Of a stretch of DNA of 64,000 bases, positions 1 to 8,247 are shown piece by piece. Position 1 is the stretch's first letter. Each line of letters starts with the position of its first letter. This stretch comes from Balneolaceae bacterium (lineage in GTDB: Bacteria > Bacteroidota > Rhodothermia > Balneolales > Balneolaceae), in contig JAFIFB010000028.1 of the NCBI GenBank assembly GCA_020832285.1, positions 1 to 64,000 on the forward strand. The letters run 5' to 3'. The notes beneath the pieces are model-generated. The model saw only the letters and a list, made by a program, of their open reading frames with translations, ran no database searches and was not told where the DNA came from. The position numbers were made by a program, and so were the translations under genes.

Positions 1-82
1 GGTCGTCTACATCAATTTTGGTTACTTCCCACTCATCACCAAAATTCAACAGATGCTTAAATAACTTAGAGATTTCACTCAT
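1..82 (-). CDS. Probable ISL3-family transposase, 5' end only
   Basis: Reading the minus strand from the ATG at 82-80 gives 27 codons that run off the window edge. The peptide begins MSEISKLFKHLLNFGDEWEV, followed by TKIDVDD. A short helix ending in a W-E-V motif is typical of the extreme N-terminus of ISL3-family transposases, which precedes their zinc-finger and DDE domains. A good Shine-Dalgarno-like GAGGA lies 8 bases before the ATG on that strand. The sequence at about 130-155 (TAGGTTCTACTGGAAACC on the minus strand) could be part of the terminal inverted repeat, but the other end is outside the window. The family call rests on a short peptide, so it is tentative. Confidence 0.45.
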   Translation of the reverse strand, partial: MSEISKLFKHLLNFGDEWEVTKIDVDD

Positions 83-206
83 TGGATTTTTCCTCAAAAG
101 TACTACCTCATCTATTTACCCAAAAGGTTTCCAGTAGAACCTAAAAAAATGGGTGTGAAAAGCCTGTTTAATATGCTTTTAGTTTTACAGAAAACCGGGT
201 TTTAAA

Positions 207-689
207 ATGGGGCAAGAATATAGAGACTTGAATGAACTTCTTGATGAGGTTAATTCTTTAAAAATGATTTTGGAGAGACAATTAAAAACTGGTGCAGATG
301 ATACAACTGAGGCCAGCAAAATTGTTGAAAATATTGCTAAGAAAATCAGAAAAAAAGAGGAGGGATTACAGAGCACAAATATTGCAGAAGAAAAATACAG
401 GTTAATATTCAGGAACTCTCCTGTTGGGATTATTCATTTTGACGAGTATGGCAGTGTCAAAGACTGTAACGATATCCTGATAGAAATTTTAGGGTCTTCT
501 AAGGAAAAAGTTATTGGATTAAATATGAAGGATCTGCCAGATAAAGAGGTTGTGGAAGCCTTAAAAACAGCTCTTAACGGAAAAACGGGGAGATACGAAG
601 GAATTTATGAGGCGGTTACATCAGGCAGTGTTACCCCTTTACGAACAGTTTTTACTCCTATTTTTAACAGGGAGGGGATGCCTTCCTGA
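207..689 (+). pseudogene. PAS sensor histidine kinase, N-terminal fragment (split by IS4 element)
   Basis: This is the 160-residue N-terminal piece of a cytoplasmic sensor kinase. It has a charged coiled-coil-like stretch (about residues 1-60) followed by a PAS domain (about 64-155; AEEKYRLIFRNSPVGIIHFD and onward). No signal peptide or membrane segment is visible. The frame is ended by the first three bases (TGA) of the inserted element's inverted repeat at 687-689. Removing the element and one copy of the target duplication (1216 bases) joins this piece in frame to the ORF at 1894-3378. The restored protein would be 651 residues with PAS-PAS-PAS-HisKA_2-HATPase order. The fragment alone lacks all kinase elements and cannot signal. 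Confidence 0.9.
675..686. repeat. Target-site duplication, left copy
   Basis: GGGATGCCTTCC flanks the left end of the IS4-family element and recurs exactly at 1891-1902. The duplication is 12 bp if the element ends in TGA...TCA. It is 10 bp if the element is taken to end in CTGA...TCAG. Both values lie in the range usual for IS4-type elements. Confidence 0.92.
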
Positions 690-704
690 CATTACCCATA
701 TAAT
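687..704. repeat. IS terminal inverted repeat, left
   Basis: TGACATTACCCATATAAT. It matches the complement of 1873-1890 at 17 of 18 positions; only base 4 (C versus T) differs. Confidence 0.93.
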
Positions 705-717
705 TTAGAATAGATGG

Positions 718-1824
718 TTATGTGCCTATTTGCAGGCGATAATGACGCATTTTAAACGCCTGAACCATTTTCATATAAAGTGCCTCCGTTTTGCGGTATG
801 CGCTGATATAAATGTGTCGAAAACGCTGCAAAATAGATGTTTTTTCTTCCTCACTGGGTGGAATATTAACCGTTGTACCAATACATACCTGGATGGCATA
901 ACTCAGGCAGCTTAGCACAACCAATTTTTCCAACCGTTGATTTTCAGGAATCTTCCGGGTGTAGGTTTCCCATTTTAAAACGCTTTTTAAATCCTTGAAG
1001 GTTTGCTCGATCCATACGCGATGCTTATAATCGGCAATGGCCTGCTGCGGATCATCCAATGAGGTGGCCAGATACCAGCGGGAGTCCTCATATTGGTCAT
1101 CCTGGTGAATGGCTACCTGTAAGAAATCCACCGGATCTCCTTTGCCCAGTATCACATCGCGGTAGCTGCCCTCATCACAAAGGTGCAACTGTACATACTC
1201 TTGTCCACCGGGGGTTTTAATTTTATAGCTGCCATTGATTCGAATCACCTGATCCCACTCTAACTGATTGCAAAGCTTGAACATATATGAGCCTTCAAAC
1301 CCTCTGTCGCCAATGATTTCGTAGGAAAACGTATCCGGAAGAAGCTCCTTTAATTCCCTCATAAACCCCTCCACACGGCCCCAGTAATCGTAGGATGCAT
1401 GCACATCTTCCCAAATCTTCAGGTAGACCGGAATGCTGCGGCCCCGGTAACTGATCGAAGCCGCCAGGACCCAGTAGTCATCCCGCAGAGTGGTCGCGTC
1501 AATGAGTAGTGTGACGTTCTTGCGGGAATGTAACTTCATATAGGGAAGACAGAACAAGGTTTGAATGAAGCTCTTCCAAAATTGCCGGTCGAGCTCAATA
1601 CCATCCAGGAAGTTTTGCAGCCGTTTTAACTTGTGTTTAACATTGGTTTCTCCCAGCAGTAGAGAGGCGATATGCCGCAAGGTAAACCGCTGGTGGAAAA
1701 ACATGGCCAGCATGAGTTCAGAAAGACAATCAAGGGTATATTTGTTATACTGAGGGAAGGTTCGCTTTAAAATATGGTAGGTAGTACGGGCAAGTTTATT
1801 GGTCATTATCACTAAATTATACAT
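718..1824 (-). CDS. IS4-family DDE transposase
   Basis: A 368-residue transposase that would cut and paste the surrounding element. The DDE residues can be placed at D109 (LLIDATTL), D173 (IIGDRGFEG) and E273. The last sits in a YREK signature (Y266-x2-R269-x3-E273-x6-K280; DYKHRVWIEQTFKDLK), diagnostic of the IS4 superfamily. Length is normal and there is no frameshift. The ATG at 1824 lies 49 bases inside the right inverted repeat. An in-frame second ATG (residue 7, MTNKLARTTYH) is an equally plausible start. No passenger genes are present. Confidence 0.93.
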   Translation of the reverse strand: MYNLVIMTNKLARTTYHILKRTFPQYNKYTLDCLSELMLAMFFHQRFTLRHIASLLLGETNVKHKLKRLQNFLDGIELDRQFWKSFIQTLFCLPYMKLHSRKNVTLLIDATTLRDDYWVLAASISYRGRSIPVYLKIWEDVHASYDYWGRVEGFMRELKELLPDTFSYEIIGDRGFEGSYMFKLCNQLEWDQVIRINGSYKIKTPGGQEYVQLHLCDEGSYRDVILGKGDPVDFLQVAIHQDDQYEDSRWYLATSLDDPQQAIADYKHRVWIEQTFKDLKSVLKWETYTRKIPENQRLEKLVVLSCLSYAIQVCIGTTVNIPPSEEEKTSILQRFRHIYISAYRKTEALYMKMVQAFKMRHYRLQIGT

Positions 1825-1872
1825 AACGCTATAAACTACTGTAGTATAACAATATAATAACTATTTATCAAT

Positions 1873-1890
1873 ATTATATGGGTAATATCA
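1873..1890. repeat. IS terminal inverted repeat, right
   Basis: ATTATATGGGTAATATCA, the inverted partner of 687-704 with one mismatch. It directly abuts the second copy of the target duplication. Confidence 0.93.
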
Positions 1891-1902
1891 GGGATGCCTT
1901 CC
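1891..1902. repeat. Target-site duplication, right copy (contains an in-frame ATG)
   Basis: GGGATGCCTTCC, identical to 675-686. Its internal ATG at 1894-1896 is in frame with the downstream kinase fragment, so the duplication itself supplies a possible new start codon. Confidence 0.92.
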
Positions 1903-3378
1903 GGTGGTTTTGCTTTTGTTGAAGATGTTTCCGAAAGACATGAAGCATACGAAAAACTAAAGGAAAGTGAATCAAGGTATCGGATTCTGTATGAAAATAA
2001 TCATACAGCAATGCTTTTAATTGACCCGGTTGATGGAACTATCTATGACGCGAACCCTGCTGCCTGCAACTTTTATGGTTGTTCCAGAGAGCATTTAAAA
2101 ACGATGAGTATTTTCGAGATAAATATAATGCCGGAAAACAATGTGAAAAAAGTCATCCAAAGTATCCTCAAAGGCCAGCAAGCTGAATTTTATTTTAAAC
2201 ACAAAAAGATTGATGATACGCTCTGTGATGTGGAAGTGTTCAGCGGAACAATGCTGATCGAGGGAAAAGAACTACTTTTTTCCATAATTCATGATATTTC
2301 AAAAAGGAAACTGCTTGAAGGAGAACTGAAAAAGTTCAGGCTTGGCATCGATCGAACCTCAAGTCCGGTAATTATTACAGATGTTAATGGTTCCATAGAA
2401 TATGTTAATGCAGCCTTTGAGAAATTGTATGGTTACAGCAGGGAGGAAGTAATAGGTGAAAATCCCAGGATTTTGAAGTCGGGCCGGCAGGAAGATTCTT
2501 TCTATGAAGAGTTCTGGGACAGAATTAAGGATGGAAAAGTTTCACAGGGAGAAATAGTAAACAAAACCAAAGATGGTGAGTTTGTCACTGTTTTATATAC
2601 AAGTAACCCAATCGTAGGCAAAGACGGAATTGTTATCGGTTTCATAGCCATTCATGATGATATTACCGAGCGAAAAAGGATTGAGAAAAATCTGCGTCAG
2701 TCACTCTATGAGAAAGAGGTCCTTCTTTCTGAAGTTCACCACCGTGTAAAAAATAATCTTGCCATTATCTCTGCTATGATGCTTATGCAGGCCGAAAAGG
2801 GTGGAAATCGTGAAGCAAAAAATAAACTTTACGACACCACCAACCGAATAAAAGCCATCGCAAATATTCATGAACATTTATATGAGTCAAGCACATTTGC
2901 AAAGATCGATTTTACAGAAAACACGTATCGGCTAATAAAGAAAATTGTTTCGAGTCTGCAGTCGGATACAGAGATATCCGTAATTAAAAAAAGCAGAAAA
3001 GTTAATCTGACCATAAATCAGGCTGTGTACTGTTCACTTGTTGTGAACGAAGTGGTGACCAATATCATAAAACATGCGTTCATTGGTAAAGAGAGAGGAG
3101 AAATATGCCTTTGTATTACAGAAGAGGCCGATATGATCAACCTGAAAATTGTTGATAATGGGAATAAACTGCCTGATAACTTCAAAAATGGTGGTAATAG
3201 CTCTTTAGGAATGGAATTAATTCATATTCTGTCACGACAACTGAGTGCCGCTTTTGAATACAGCTCGTCTGATCAAGGTACTGTTTTTAATCTCACATTC
3301 AGAAAAGATCCGGTTCAACAAAAACAGTTTGAAGTGGAGGACAAACAGTGGGTTGAATCATTATCATCAGTAAATTAA
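1894..3378 (+). CDS. PAS-PAS-HisKA_2 sensor histidine kinase, C-terminal part of IS-split gene
   Basis: A 494-residue open frame holding the whole catalytic half of the interrupted kinase. Two PAS domains (about residues 24-135, ending HDISKRK, and 145-262, ending HDDITERKRIE) are followed by a HisKA_2 dimerisation/phosphoacceptor segment, LSEVHHRVKNNLAI, with the probable phospho-histidine at H283. An HATPase domain follows, with an N-box-like VVNEVVTNIIKHAF near 378-391 and a G-box-like SSLGMELI near 450. HisKA_2 kinases often signal to atypical or unlinked regulators, and no response regulator is adjacent. Translation might restart at the ATG at 1894, inside the duplicated target, but no strong ribosome-binding site is evident. 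I treat it as a possibly expressed fragment, otherwise a pseudogene half. Confidence 0.85.
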   Translation: MPSGGFAFVEDVSERHEAYEKLKESESRYRILYENNHTAMLLIDPVDGTIYDANPAACNFYGCSREHLKTMSIFEINIMPENNVKKVIQSILKGQQAEFYFKHKKIDDTLCDVEVFSGTMLIEGKELLFSIIHDISKRKLLEGELKKFRLGIDRTSSPVIITDVNGSIEYVNAAFEKLYGYSREEVIGENPRILKSGRQEDSFYEEFWDRIKDGKVSQGEIVNKTKDGEFVTVLYTSNPIVGKDGIVIGFIAIHDDITERKRIEKNLRQSLYEKEVLLSEVHHRVKNNLAIISAMMLMQAEKGGNREAKNKLYDTTNRIKAIANIHEHLYESSTFAKIDFTENTYRLIKKIVSSLQSDTEISVIKKSRKVNLTINQAVYCSLVVNEVVTNIIKHAFIGKERGEICLCITEEADMINLKIVDNGNKLPDNFKNGGNSSLGMELIHILSRQLSAAFEYSSSDQGTVFNLTFRKDPVQQKQFEVEDKQWVESLSSVN

Positions 3379-3398
3379 TGTGGTAATGAAAAATCAAT

Positions 3399-3434
3399 AA
3401 AAAAGCCGGTTATCCCAATAAAGGATAAACCGGC
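3399..3434 (-). terminator. Intrinsic terminator of the phosphofructokinase gene
   Basis: On the minus strand the arms GCCGGTTTATCC and GGATAACCGGC (one bulged base, loop of about 7) are followed directly by six T. It lies 38 bases beyond the stop of the gene ending at 3473. On the plus strand no T-run follows the stem, so it works mainly for the minus strand. Confidence 0.8.
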
Positions 3435-3472
3435 TATAAACTGATGTTCAGCTGAATTTAATCAGCACTCAC

Positions 3473-4690
3473 TTACTTCTTCTTGGTAATCTGGCTGGCC
3501 ATGATAAAAAGAGGCTGATTTTCAAATACATTATAGTAAGGCCTCAAACGCTCCCTGTTGTAGTATTTATCGATATCCACCACTTTTTCGGAATTGGTTA
3601 CCACATCAACAGGTACATTACCATATTTTCCGTTGTTTAGAACAACCAGGCGTCCAAACTCTTTTCTCATCGTAAGATCAAGAGCAATATTTCCAAAAGC
3701 CATTGGTGCAATACTGTCGATTGCATCAGGGCTGCCTCCACGTACGGTATAACCGAGCTTTTGATTAACAACACCGATTTCACGGCCGTTGTTAAACTTG
3801 GCAGATCGTTTTTTTACTTCTGCGGAAACAATGTCTCCAATTCCGCCGAGCTTTTTGTGACCGTAGGCATCTGCTTCTTCACCTTCAAATACCATATCGC
3901 GGCCTTCAATCATTGCCCCTTCGGAAATCATCACCATCGAATATTTGCTTGGGTGACTGTTACGGTCTTGAACCATGATTTCGGTAAGGTGATCCAGGTC
4001 GAATTTAAATTCGGGAATCAGACAGCGGTGGGAAGCTCCTGCGAGTGTCGGAAGCATTGCGGTGAAACCGGCATATCGGCCAAAAACTTCCATTACAAGA
4101 AACCGCTCATGAGAACCTGCCGGGGTCCGGAGGTCGTTGGCAAGCTGAATGGTTCTTGAAATACAGGTACTGAAACCAATACAGTAGTCAGTTCCCGGAA
4201 CGTCGTTATCCATCGTCTTGGGAATAGCCACCACATTAAATCCTTCCTGGTGAAGTCGAACCCCGTAGCTGAGCGTATCGTCACCGCCTATTGGAATCAT
4301 GGTATCAACGCCAAGAAAATCGAGGTTTTTCAGAACCTCTTCGGTGAGATCGTTGATGTCATCAGTATACTTATCTTTATACTGGTCGGGCATATCTTTT
4401 TTGCTTACCCGGCTCGGGTTTGTTCGGGATGTATGCAAAAACGTGCCGCCTGTTCTTGCAGCCCGGTTTACAACTTCTTCCGTCAGCTCAAAATAGTTTG
4501 AACTGTTATCGGCGTTTTTGTCACGAATAATATCGATCATTCCTCCCCAGCCACGCCGTATTCCAATCACTTTATAGCCCTCCCGGATGGCTCGGATGGT
4601 TACACCTCGGATGGCAGGATTCAATCCGGGAACATCGCCCCCTCCTGTCAAAATTCCAATAACACCTTTTATCTTATTTATGTTAGCCAT
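3473..4690 (-). CDS. 6-phosphofructokinase, PPi-dependent type by signature
   Basis: A 405-residue cytoplasmic glycolytic enzyme that phosphorylates fructose 6-phosphate to fructose 1,6-bisphosphate. The nucleotide/PPi loop TGGGD is at 15-19, IGGDDT at 134-139 and PKTMDND at 157-163. In this family, GGDGS and PGTIDND go with ATP use, while GGDDT and PKTxDND go with pyrophosphate use. The sequence therefore predicts a reversible PPi-dependent enzyme; this is a signature-based inference, not proof. The gene stands alone, divergent from the lipoprotein gene at 4964, with its own terminator. Length fits the longer PFK clade that includes PPi enzymes. Confidence 0.9.
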   Translation of the reverse strand: MANINKIKGVIGILTGGGDVPGLNPAIRGVTIRAIREGYKVIGIRRGWGGMIDIIRDKNADNSSNYFELTEEVVNRAARTGGTFLHTSRTNPSRVSKKDMPDQYKDKYTDDINDLTEEVLKNLDFLGVDTMIPIGGDDTLSYGVRLHQEGFNVVAIPKTMDNDVPGTDYCIGFSTCISRTIQLANDLRTPAGSHERFLVMEVFGRYAGFTAMLPTLAGASHRCLIPEFKFDLDHLTEIMVQDRNSHPSKYSMVMISEGAMIEGRDMVFEGEEADAYGHKKLGGIGDIVSAEVKKRSAKFNNGREIGVVNQKLGYTVRGGSPDAIDSIAPMAFGNIALDLTMRKEFGRLVVLNNGKYGNVPVDVVTNSEKVVDIDKYYNRERLRPYYNVFENQPLFIMASQITKKK

Positions 4691-4963
4691 GTATTCTACT
4701 CTGTTTGATTAACATTACATTTTTGTATCTAAGCACTCAATATAAAGTTATCTCGTGAATATTGAGTATTAAGGAATGAAAAAAATTGGAATTACCGATG
4801 AAAGCGATTTCAAAGGGACTATTTTACACTTTGGGTTGTAATAACTCTCTAATCTGCAATAGAAGACACTACAGCTCTAAAAAGTACGGTTTGTTATAAA
4901 TCTGAGATAATTATTGCCTGATGAAACTGTTAGATTATTGCGAGTGACTAAAACTATAAAAAA

Positions 4964-5893
4964 ATGTGTGTACGTTTTCTGGTATTTTTAATATCGGCAA
5001 TTCTGCTATATGGCTGTGGTGATCCTGAGTTAGGCCGGGCTCCCGCTCCGGAAATGTATAAGGAAGTGGTTGAAAGCTGGAATCAAGACCGGATTGAAAG
5101 CCTCAAAGAACCCGACGGATGGCTTCGACTGATGGGAGTGTTCTGGCTTGAAGAAGGAGAAAACAGGTTTGGCAGTGGTGAAGAAAACGATTTGATCTTC
5201 CCGGAAGGAACTATACCGGAATATGCAGGGACCATTATTTATCAGAATGGTCAGGTAGTTATGAACACAGCCGATAATGTGCCAGTTACACACGATGGTG
5301 AACCGGTTTCAGAAATTATGCTGTATGATGGTTCAGACGCACCCCGCGCAGAGTACGGTTCTCTTGAATGGTTTGTTATTGTTCGGGGTGATATGACAGG
5401 CATCCGCCTTTATGATAAAGAGAACGCCCGGGCCGATGCATTTGATGGTTTTCCCGCTTATCCGGTAGATCCCGAATATAGACGGGAGGCCCGATTTATT
5501 CCCAATCCCGAAGAAACCACAATTTCCATTGTAAATGTACTGGGCCAGCAGATAGATGCACCATCACCTGGTGTGATTGAATTTACTATTGAGGAGGAAA
5601 CTTTTACACTGGACGCACTGGAAGGGGGTGAGAGATTGTTTATTATCGTGGGGGATGAAACCAACAGAACCGAAACTTATCAGGCCGGACGGTACATTTA
5701 CATCGATTATCCTGAAGAGGACAGCGACTATACAGTGATCGACTTCAACAAGATGTACAATCCACCCTGTTCTTTCAACATGTTTACCACCTGCCAGCTT
5801 CCGCCGCTCCGAAACCGGCTGGATGTGGCGATCCCCGCTGGCGAGAAACGCCCAGTTGATTGGGTGGGACTTGATATAACTCCAAATGGATGA
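4964..5893 (+). CDS. DUF1684 lipoprotein, first of tandem pair
   Basis: A 309-residue exported lipoprotein. A signal peptide (MCVRFLVFLISAILLYGCG) ends in a lipobox with the lipidated cysteine at residue 18. The rest is one DUF1684 domain: W-x-x-D-R near 40, GWLRLMGVFWLEEGENRFGS at about 52-71, a DAFDGFPAYPVDP block near 160, and the family's C-terminal FNKMYNPPCSFNMFTTCQLP and IPAGEKRPVDW blocks. The biochemical function of DUF1684 is not established. The downstream gene encodes a close paralogue and overlaps it by 8 bases, so the two are almost certainly co-transcribed. The preceding 273 bases hold no gene and should contain the promoter. Confidence 0.88.
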   Translation: MCVRFLVFLISAILLYGCGDPELGRAPAPEMYKEVVESWNQDRIESLKEPDGWLRLMGVFWLEEGENRFGSGEENDLIFPEGTIPEYAGTIIYQNGQVVMNTADNVPVTHDGEPVSEIMLYDGSDAPRAEYGSLEWFVIVRGDMTGIRLYDKENARADAFDGFPAYPVDPEYRREARFIPNPEETTISIVNVLGQQIDAPSPGVIEFTIEEETFTLDALEGGERLFIIVGDETNRTETYQAGRYIYIDYPEEDSDYTVIDFNKMYNPPCSFNMFTTCQLPPLRNRLDVAIPAGEKRPVDWVGLDITPNG

Positions 5894-6818
5894 ACGTCCC
5901 ATGAGAAGATTTTCTTTGAAATCTCTGATTCTTTTTGCCGCTCTATTCCTGTTGAATGGTTGTGCAGACGATAAGTTAGGCCCTGCGCCTGTACCTGATA
6001 ATTATCTGGAATCTATTGAAGAATGGAAGCAATACAGGATTGATGTGCTTAGCGGGCCAACCAACTGGCTTCGTCTCGACGGTATCTATTGGATAGATGA
6101 GGGAGAAAACAGCTTTGGAAGCGGAGAAGATCAGGACTTGCAATTTCCTGAAGGAACCATTCCGGGGCATGCTGGTGTGGTGATCCTGAAGGAAAATATC
6201 ATTACCATGAAAGTAGCTGATGGGGTTACCATCACTCATGAAGGAGTGCCGGTGGAGGAGATGGTTCTGTTTGATGGAGAAAACCGGCCGAATGTAGAAC
6301 ATGCGGATCTGGAATGGTTTATCGACACGAGAGGAGGTCGCCACGGTATCCGCCTATATAACAAAAACAACTCCAAGGCCGATGCATTTGATGGTTTCCC
6401 GGCCTATTCCGTTGATCCGGATTGGCACCTGAAAGCCTTTTTTGTTCCCCATTCTGACAGTATAGCTGTCACCCTCGACAACGTTATAGGTGAAGAAATA
6501 GAGCGGTTCTCTCCCGGAACGATCGAGTTTGAGGCAGGCGGTGAACGACAGAATGTATTGGCTTTTGAGGCATCTTCAGGACTGTTTATCATGTTCTCAG
6601 ATGAAACCAACAAAACCGAAACCTATTACGCCGGCCGCTACATGATCATCCCATTTCCAGATGATAAAAATAAAACCATCATCGATTTTAACAAAGCCTA
6701 CAACCCGCCTTGTGCATTCAGCAGATATACCACTTGTCAACTCCCCCCGCCTCAAAATCGTCTGAATGTGTCAATTCCCGCCGGCGAAAAACGTCCGGTT
6801 GATTGGGAAGGGATTTGA
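5886..6818 (+). CDS. DUF1684 lipoprotein, second of tandem pair
   Basis: A 310-residue paralogue of the preceding gene with the same block order: GPTNWLRLDGIYWIDEGENS, KADAFDGFPAYSVDP, FNKAYNPPCAFSRYTTCQLP and IPAGEKRPVDW. The lipobox is LLNGC. The ATG at 5886 overlaps the upstream stop region. The in-frame ATG at 5901 (MRRFSLKSLILFAALFLLNG) gives a cleaner signal peptide and has GGATGA a few bases upstream, so it may be the true start. The pair is a tandem duplication that has diverged while keeping every conserved block, implying that both copies are functional. Function unknown. Confidence 0.87.
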   Translation: MDERPMRRFSLKSLILFAALFLLNGCADDKLGPAPVPDNYLESIEEWKQYRIDVLSGPTNWLRLDGIYWIDEGENSFGSGEDQDLQFPEGTIPGHAGVVILKENIITMKVADGVTITHEGVPVEEMVLFDGENRPNVEHADLEWFIDTRGGRHGIRLYNKNNSKADAFDGFPAYSVDPDWHLKAFFVPHSDSIAVTLDNVIGEEIERFSPGTIEFEAGGERQNVLAFEASSGLFIMFSDETNKTETYYAGRYMIIPFPDDKNKTIIDFNKAYNPPCAFSRYTTCQLPPPQNRLNVSIPAGEKRPVDWEGI

Positions 6819-6828
6819 AAAATTGTAC

Positions 6829-6847
6829 CTCGGGTCGCTGACCCGAG
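6829..6847. repeat. Short palindromic hairpin (CGCTG loop), copy 1
   Basis: CTCGGGT-CGCTG-ACCCGAG forms a perfect 7-bp stem. It lies just after the second DUF1684 gene but lacks a following T-run, so it does not look like a simple terminator. It shares its loop and the trailing GACAGGGT with the hairpin at 6976-6992, where the stem bases differ in a paired way. Confidence 0.7.
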
Positions 6848-6947
6848 AAGACAGGGTTTGGGACAAGTTGGAAATTTGGTTGAGGGATCTCTTTCTTGGA
6901 GTTGGTGCAGTTTAGGGTTGGCTGCTTTTTAGGGGTTTTGATTCCTT

Positions 6948-6992
6948 CCGGCTCGGCGAGCCGGGCTACAGTAGCTCGGCTCGCTGAGCCGA
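6948..6992. repeat. Two adjacent palindromic hairpins
   Basis: CCGGCTC-GGC-GAGCCGG (6948-6964) is followed by TCGGCT-CGCTG-AGCCGA (6976-6992), then GACAGGGTAGG, which recalls the context of copy 1. These are REP-like intergenic palindromes in the 290-bp gap before the convergent gene at 7109. No coding potential is seen in the gap. Confidence 0.65.
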
Positions 6993-7108
6993 CAGGGTAG
7001 GTTTTGATTAGGATAGTGGAGTACTCATTCCCATACTAAAGAAATATCCATTTTTTGAAAAAGCCAGAATATTTCTATTAAAACTGATTTTCTAAGAAAA
7101 AATAAGTT

Positions 7109-7879
7109 TTATAAGCCTTCCTCAACAAGAACACTACAGCAAGTCAGTCCTGCCTCCGCTTTAGCTAATTCGGACTGGTCGATAAGGATCAGGTTATATC
7201 CGAGATCGTCCAGTTTTTTTGCGGTGTGCGGAAATGCTTCGGGACATAGCGCAAAAGAGTTTCGGCGCATTACATTTGCTCCGCAGGGTTCGTCGGGATG
7301 AACGTGAACAAATTGGCAGCCGGGAAAGAGCTTTTCATCCATCCACTCAGGATTAATAAGCAGCAGATCATCTTCCAGAATAGCGATGGCCGTTTTAAGG
7401 TGAAGACAACCGGTTACAGGAACTTCCTGAACGCTGTAGCCAAATGGGTCAAGATGTTCCCGGAACTGCCGGATTCCTTCTTTATTGGTTCGGGTGGATT
7501 GTCCGATATATACTTTTTTACCAAGAATCAAAACATCGCCTCCGTCAATAGTACCGGGTGATTCGATAAACCGGAGTTCCCTGTACTCCTTCAGTACATC
7601 TGCCATTGTATTGGTTTCTTCTCTGCGGGAGGCTGCACCGGGACGGGTGATGATGCCCAGTTCTGAAAAAACAACTGCGGTATCTTCCACGAAAACACCA
7701 TCAGGAAGGTGAGGAGTTTCAGGCAGGCGGCGAATAGTATAGCCCATTTTGTGAAGAGCATCTTCGTAGCGCTGGTGCTGTATAGCCGCTTTGTGAATGT
7801 CGATGGGTGATCGATCCATGTGAGTCAGTTCACAATCTGTAAGAAGAGGGCTTACGGCACGGGTTAAAGCTGTGGGCAT
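7109..7879 (-). CDS. Dimethylarginine dimethylaminohydrolase (DDAH)-like hydrolase
   Basis: A 256-residue cytoplasmic enzyme of the amidinotransferase/pentein fold. Family blocks are TRAVSPLLTDCELTHMDRSP at 6-25, LPDGVFVEDTAVV at 58-70, GTIDGGDVL at 109-117, the catalytic histidine in GCLHLKT (H160) and the C-terminal nucleophile in GLTCCSV (C247, with C248 beside it). The double cysteine matches DDAH enzymes, which hydrolyse Nω-methylated arginine to citrulline and methylamines. Length is typical. A second, distantly related hydrolase of this fold lies at 14034-14930. The substrate cannot be decided from sequence; methylarginine is the family expectation. Confidence 0.87.
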   Translation of the reverse strand: MPTALTRAVSPLLTDCELTHMDRSPIDIHKAAIQHQRYEDALHKMGYTIRRLPETPHLPDGVFVEDTAVVFSELGIITRPGAASRREETNTMADVLKEYRELRFIESPGTIDGGDVLILGKKVYIGQSTRTNKEGIRQFREHLDPFGYSVQEVPVTGCLHLKTAIAILEDDLLLINPEWMDEKLFPGCQFVHVHPDEPCGANVMRRNSFALCPEAFPHTAKKLDDLGYNLILIDQSELAKAEAGLTCCSVLVEEGL

Positions 7880-8247
7880 AAAATTTGGGATGGTTTAGAA
7901 AGTGATTGAAGGTTGGCCTTTTTTAAACATTTGAGTGCTGAATTTCTGCATTCTTCTTTCAGCAGGTAAACATCTATATTGAAATTCTAAAAGCTGACGG
8001 CTTTCAACTTTTATTTGCACAAGGGATGATTCAGAGTCACTTCAACTACGTCATGTAAACTCTTCATTTTCCTGAAGAATGCAAATTTATAAATGATTAT
8101 TGGAGTCGATGGTAATTGGTCTTAAAAAAATCACAACTAATCGTTCTATAATTTCGTTAATTTGACGGTAGTGGACTAATGATTCCAATTTTGAAAAATT
8201 TTATTTACAGTGCTGAACTATTTTAAAAAATCGAGTGCTTCCATCCA
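7880..8247. other. Intergenic region, no gene recognised
   Basis: This AT-rich stretch between the divergent genes at 7109 and 8248 must hold both promoters. I see no ORF with coding character, no RNA gene and no strong hairpin. Confidence 0.6.

Larger units (their letters stand above)
687..1890 (-). mobile_element. IS4-family insertion sequence, complete (1204 bp)
   Basis: A complete element bounded by 18-bp terminal inverted repeats: TGACATTACCCATATAAT at 687-704 and its complement with one mismatch at 1873-1890. A perfect target duplication lies outside both ends. It carries a single transposase gene on the minus strand that fills nearly all of it. Intact repeats, an intact transposase and an undamaged target duplication suggest a recent insertion that may still be mobile. 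It interrupts a PAS histidine kinase gene. Confidence 0.95.
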
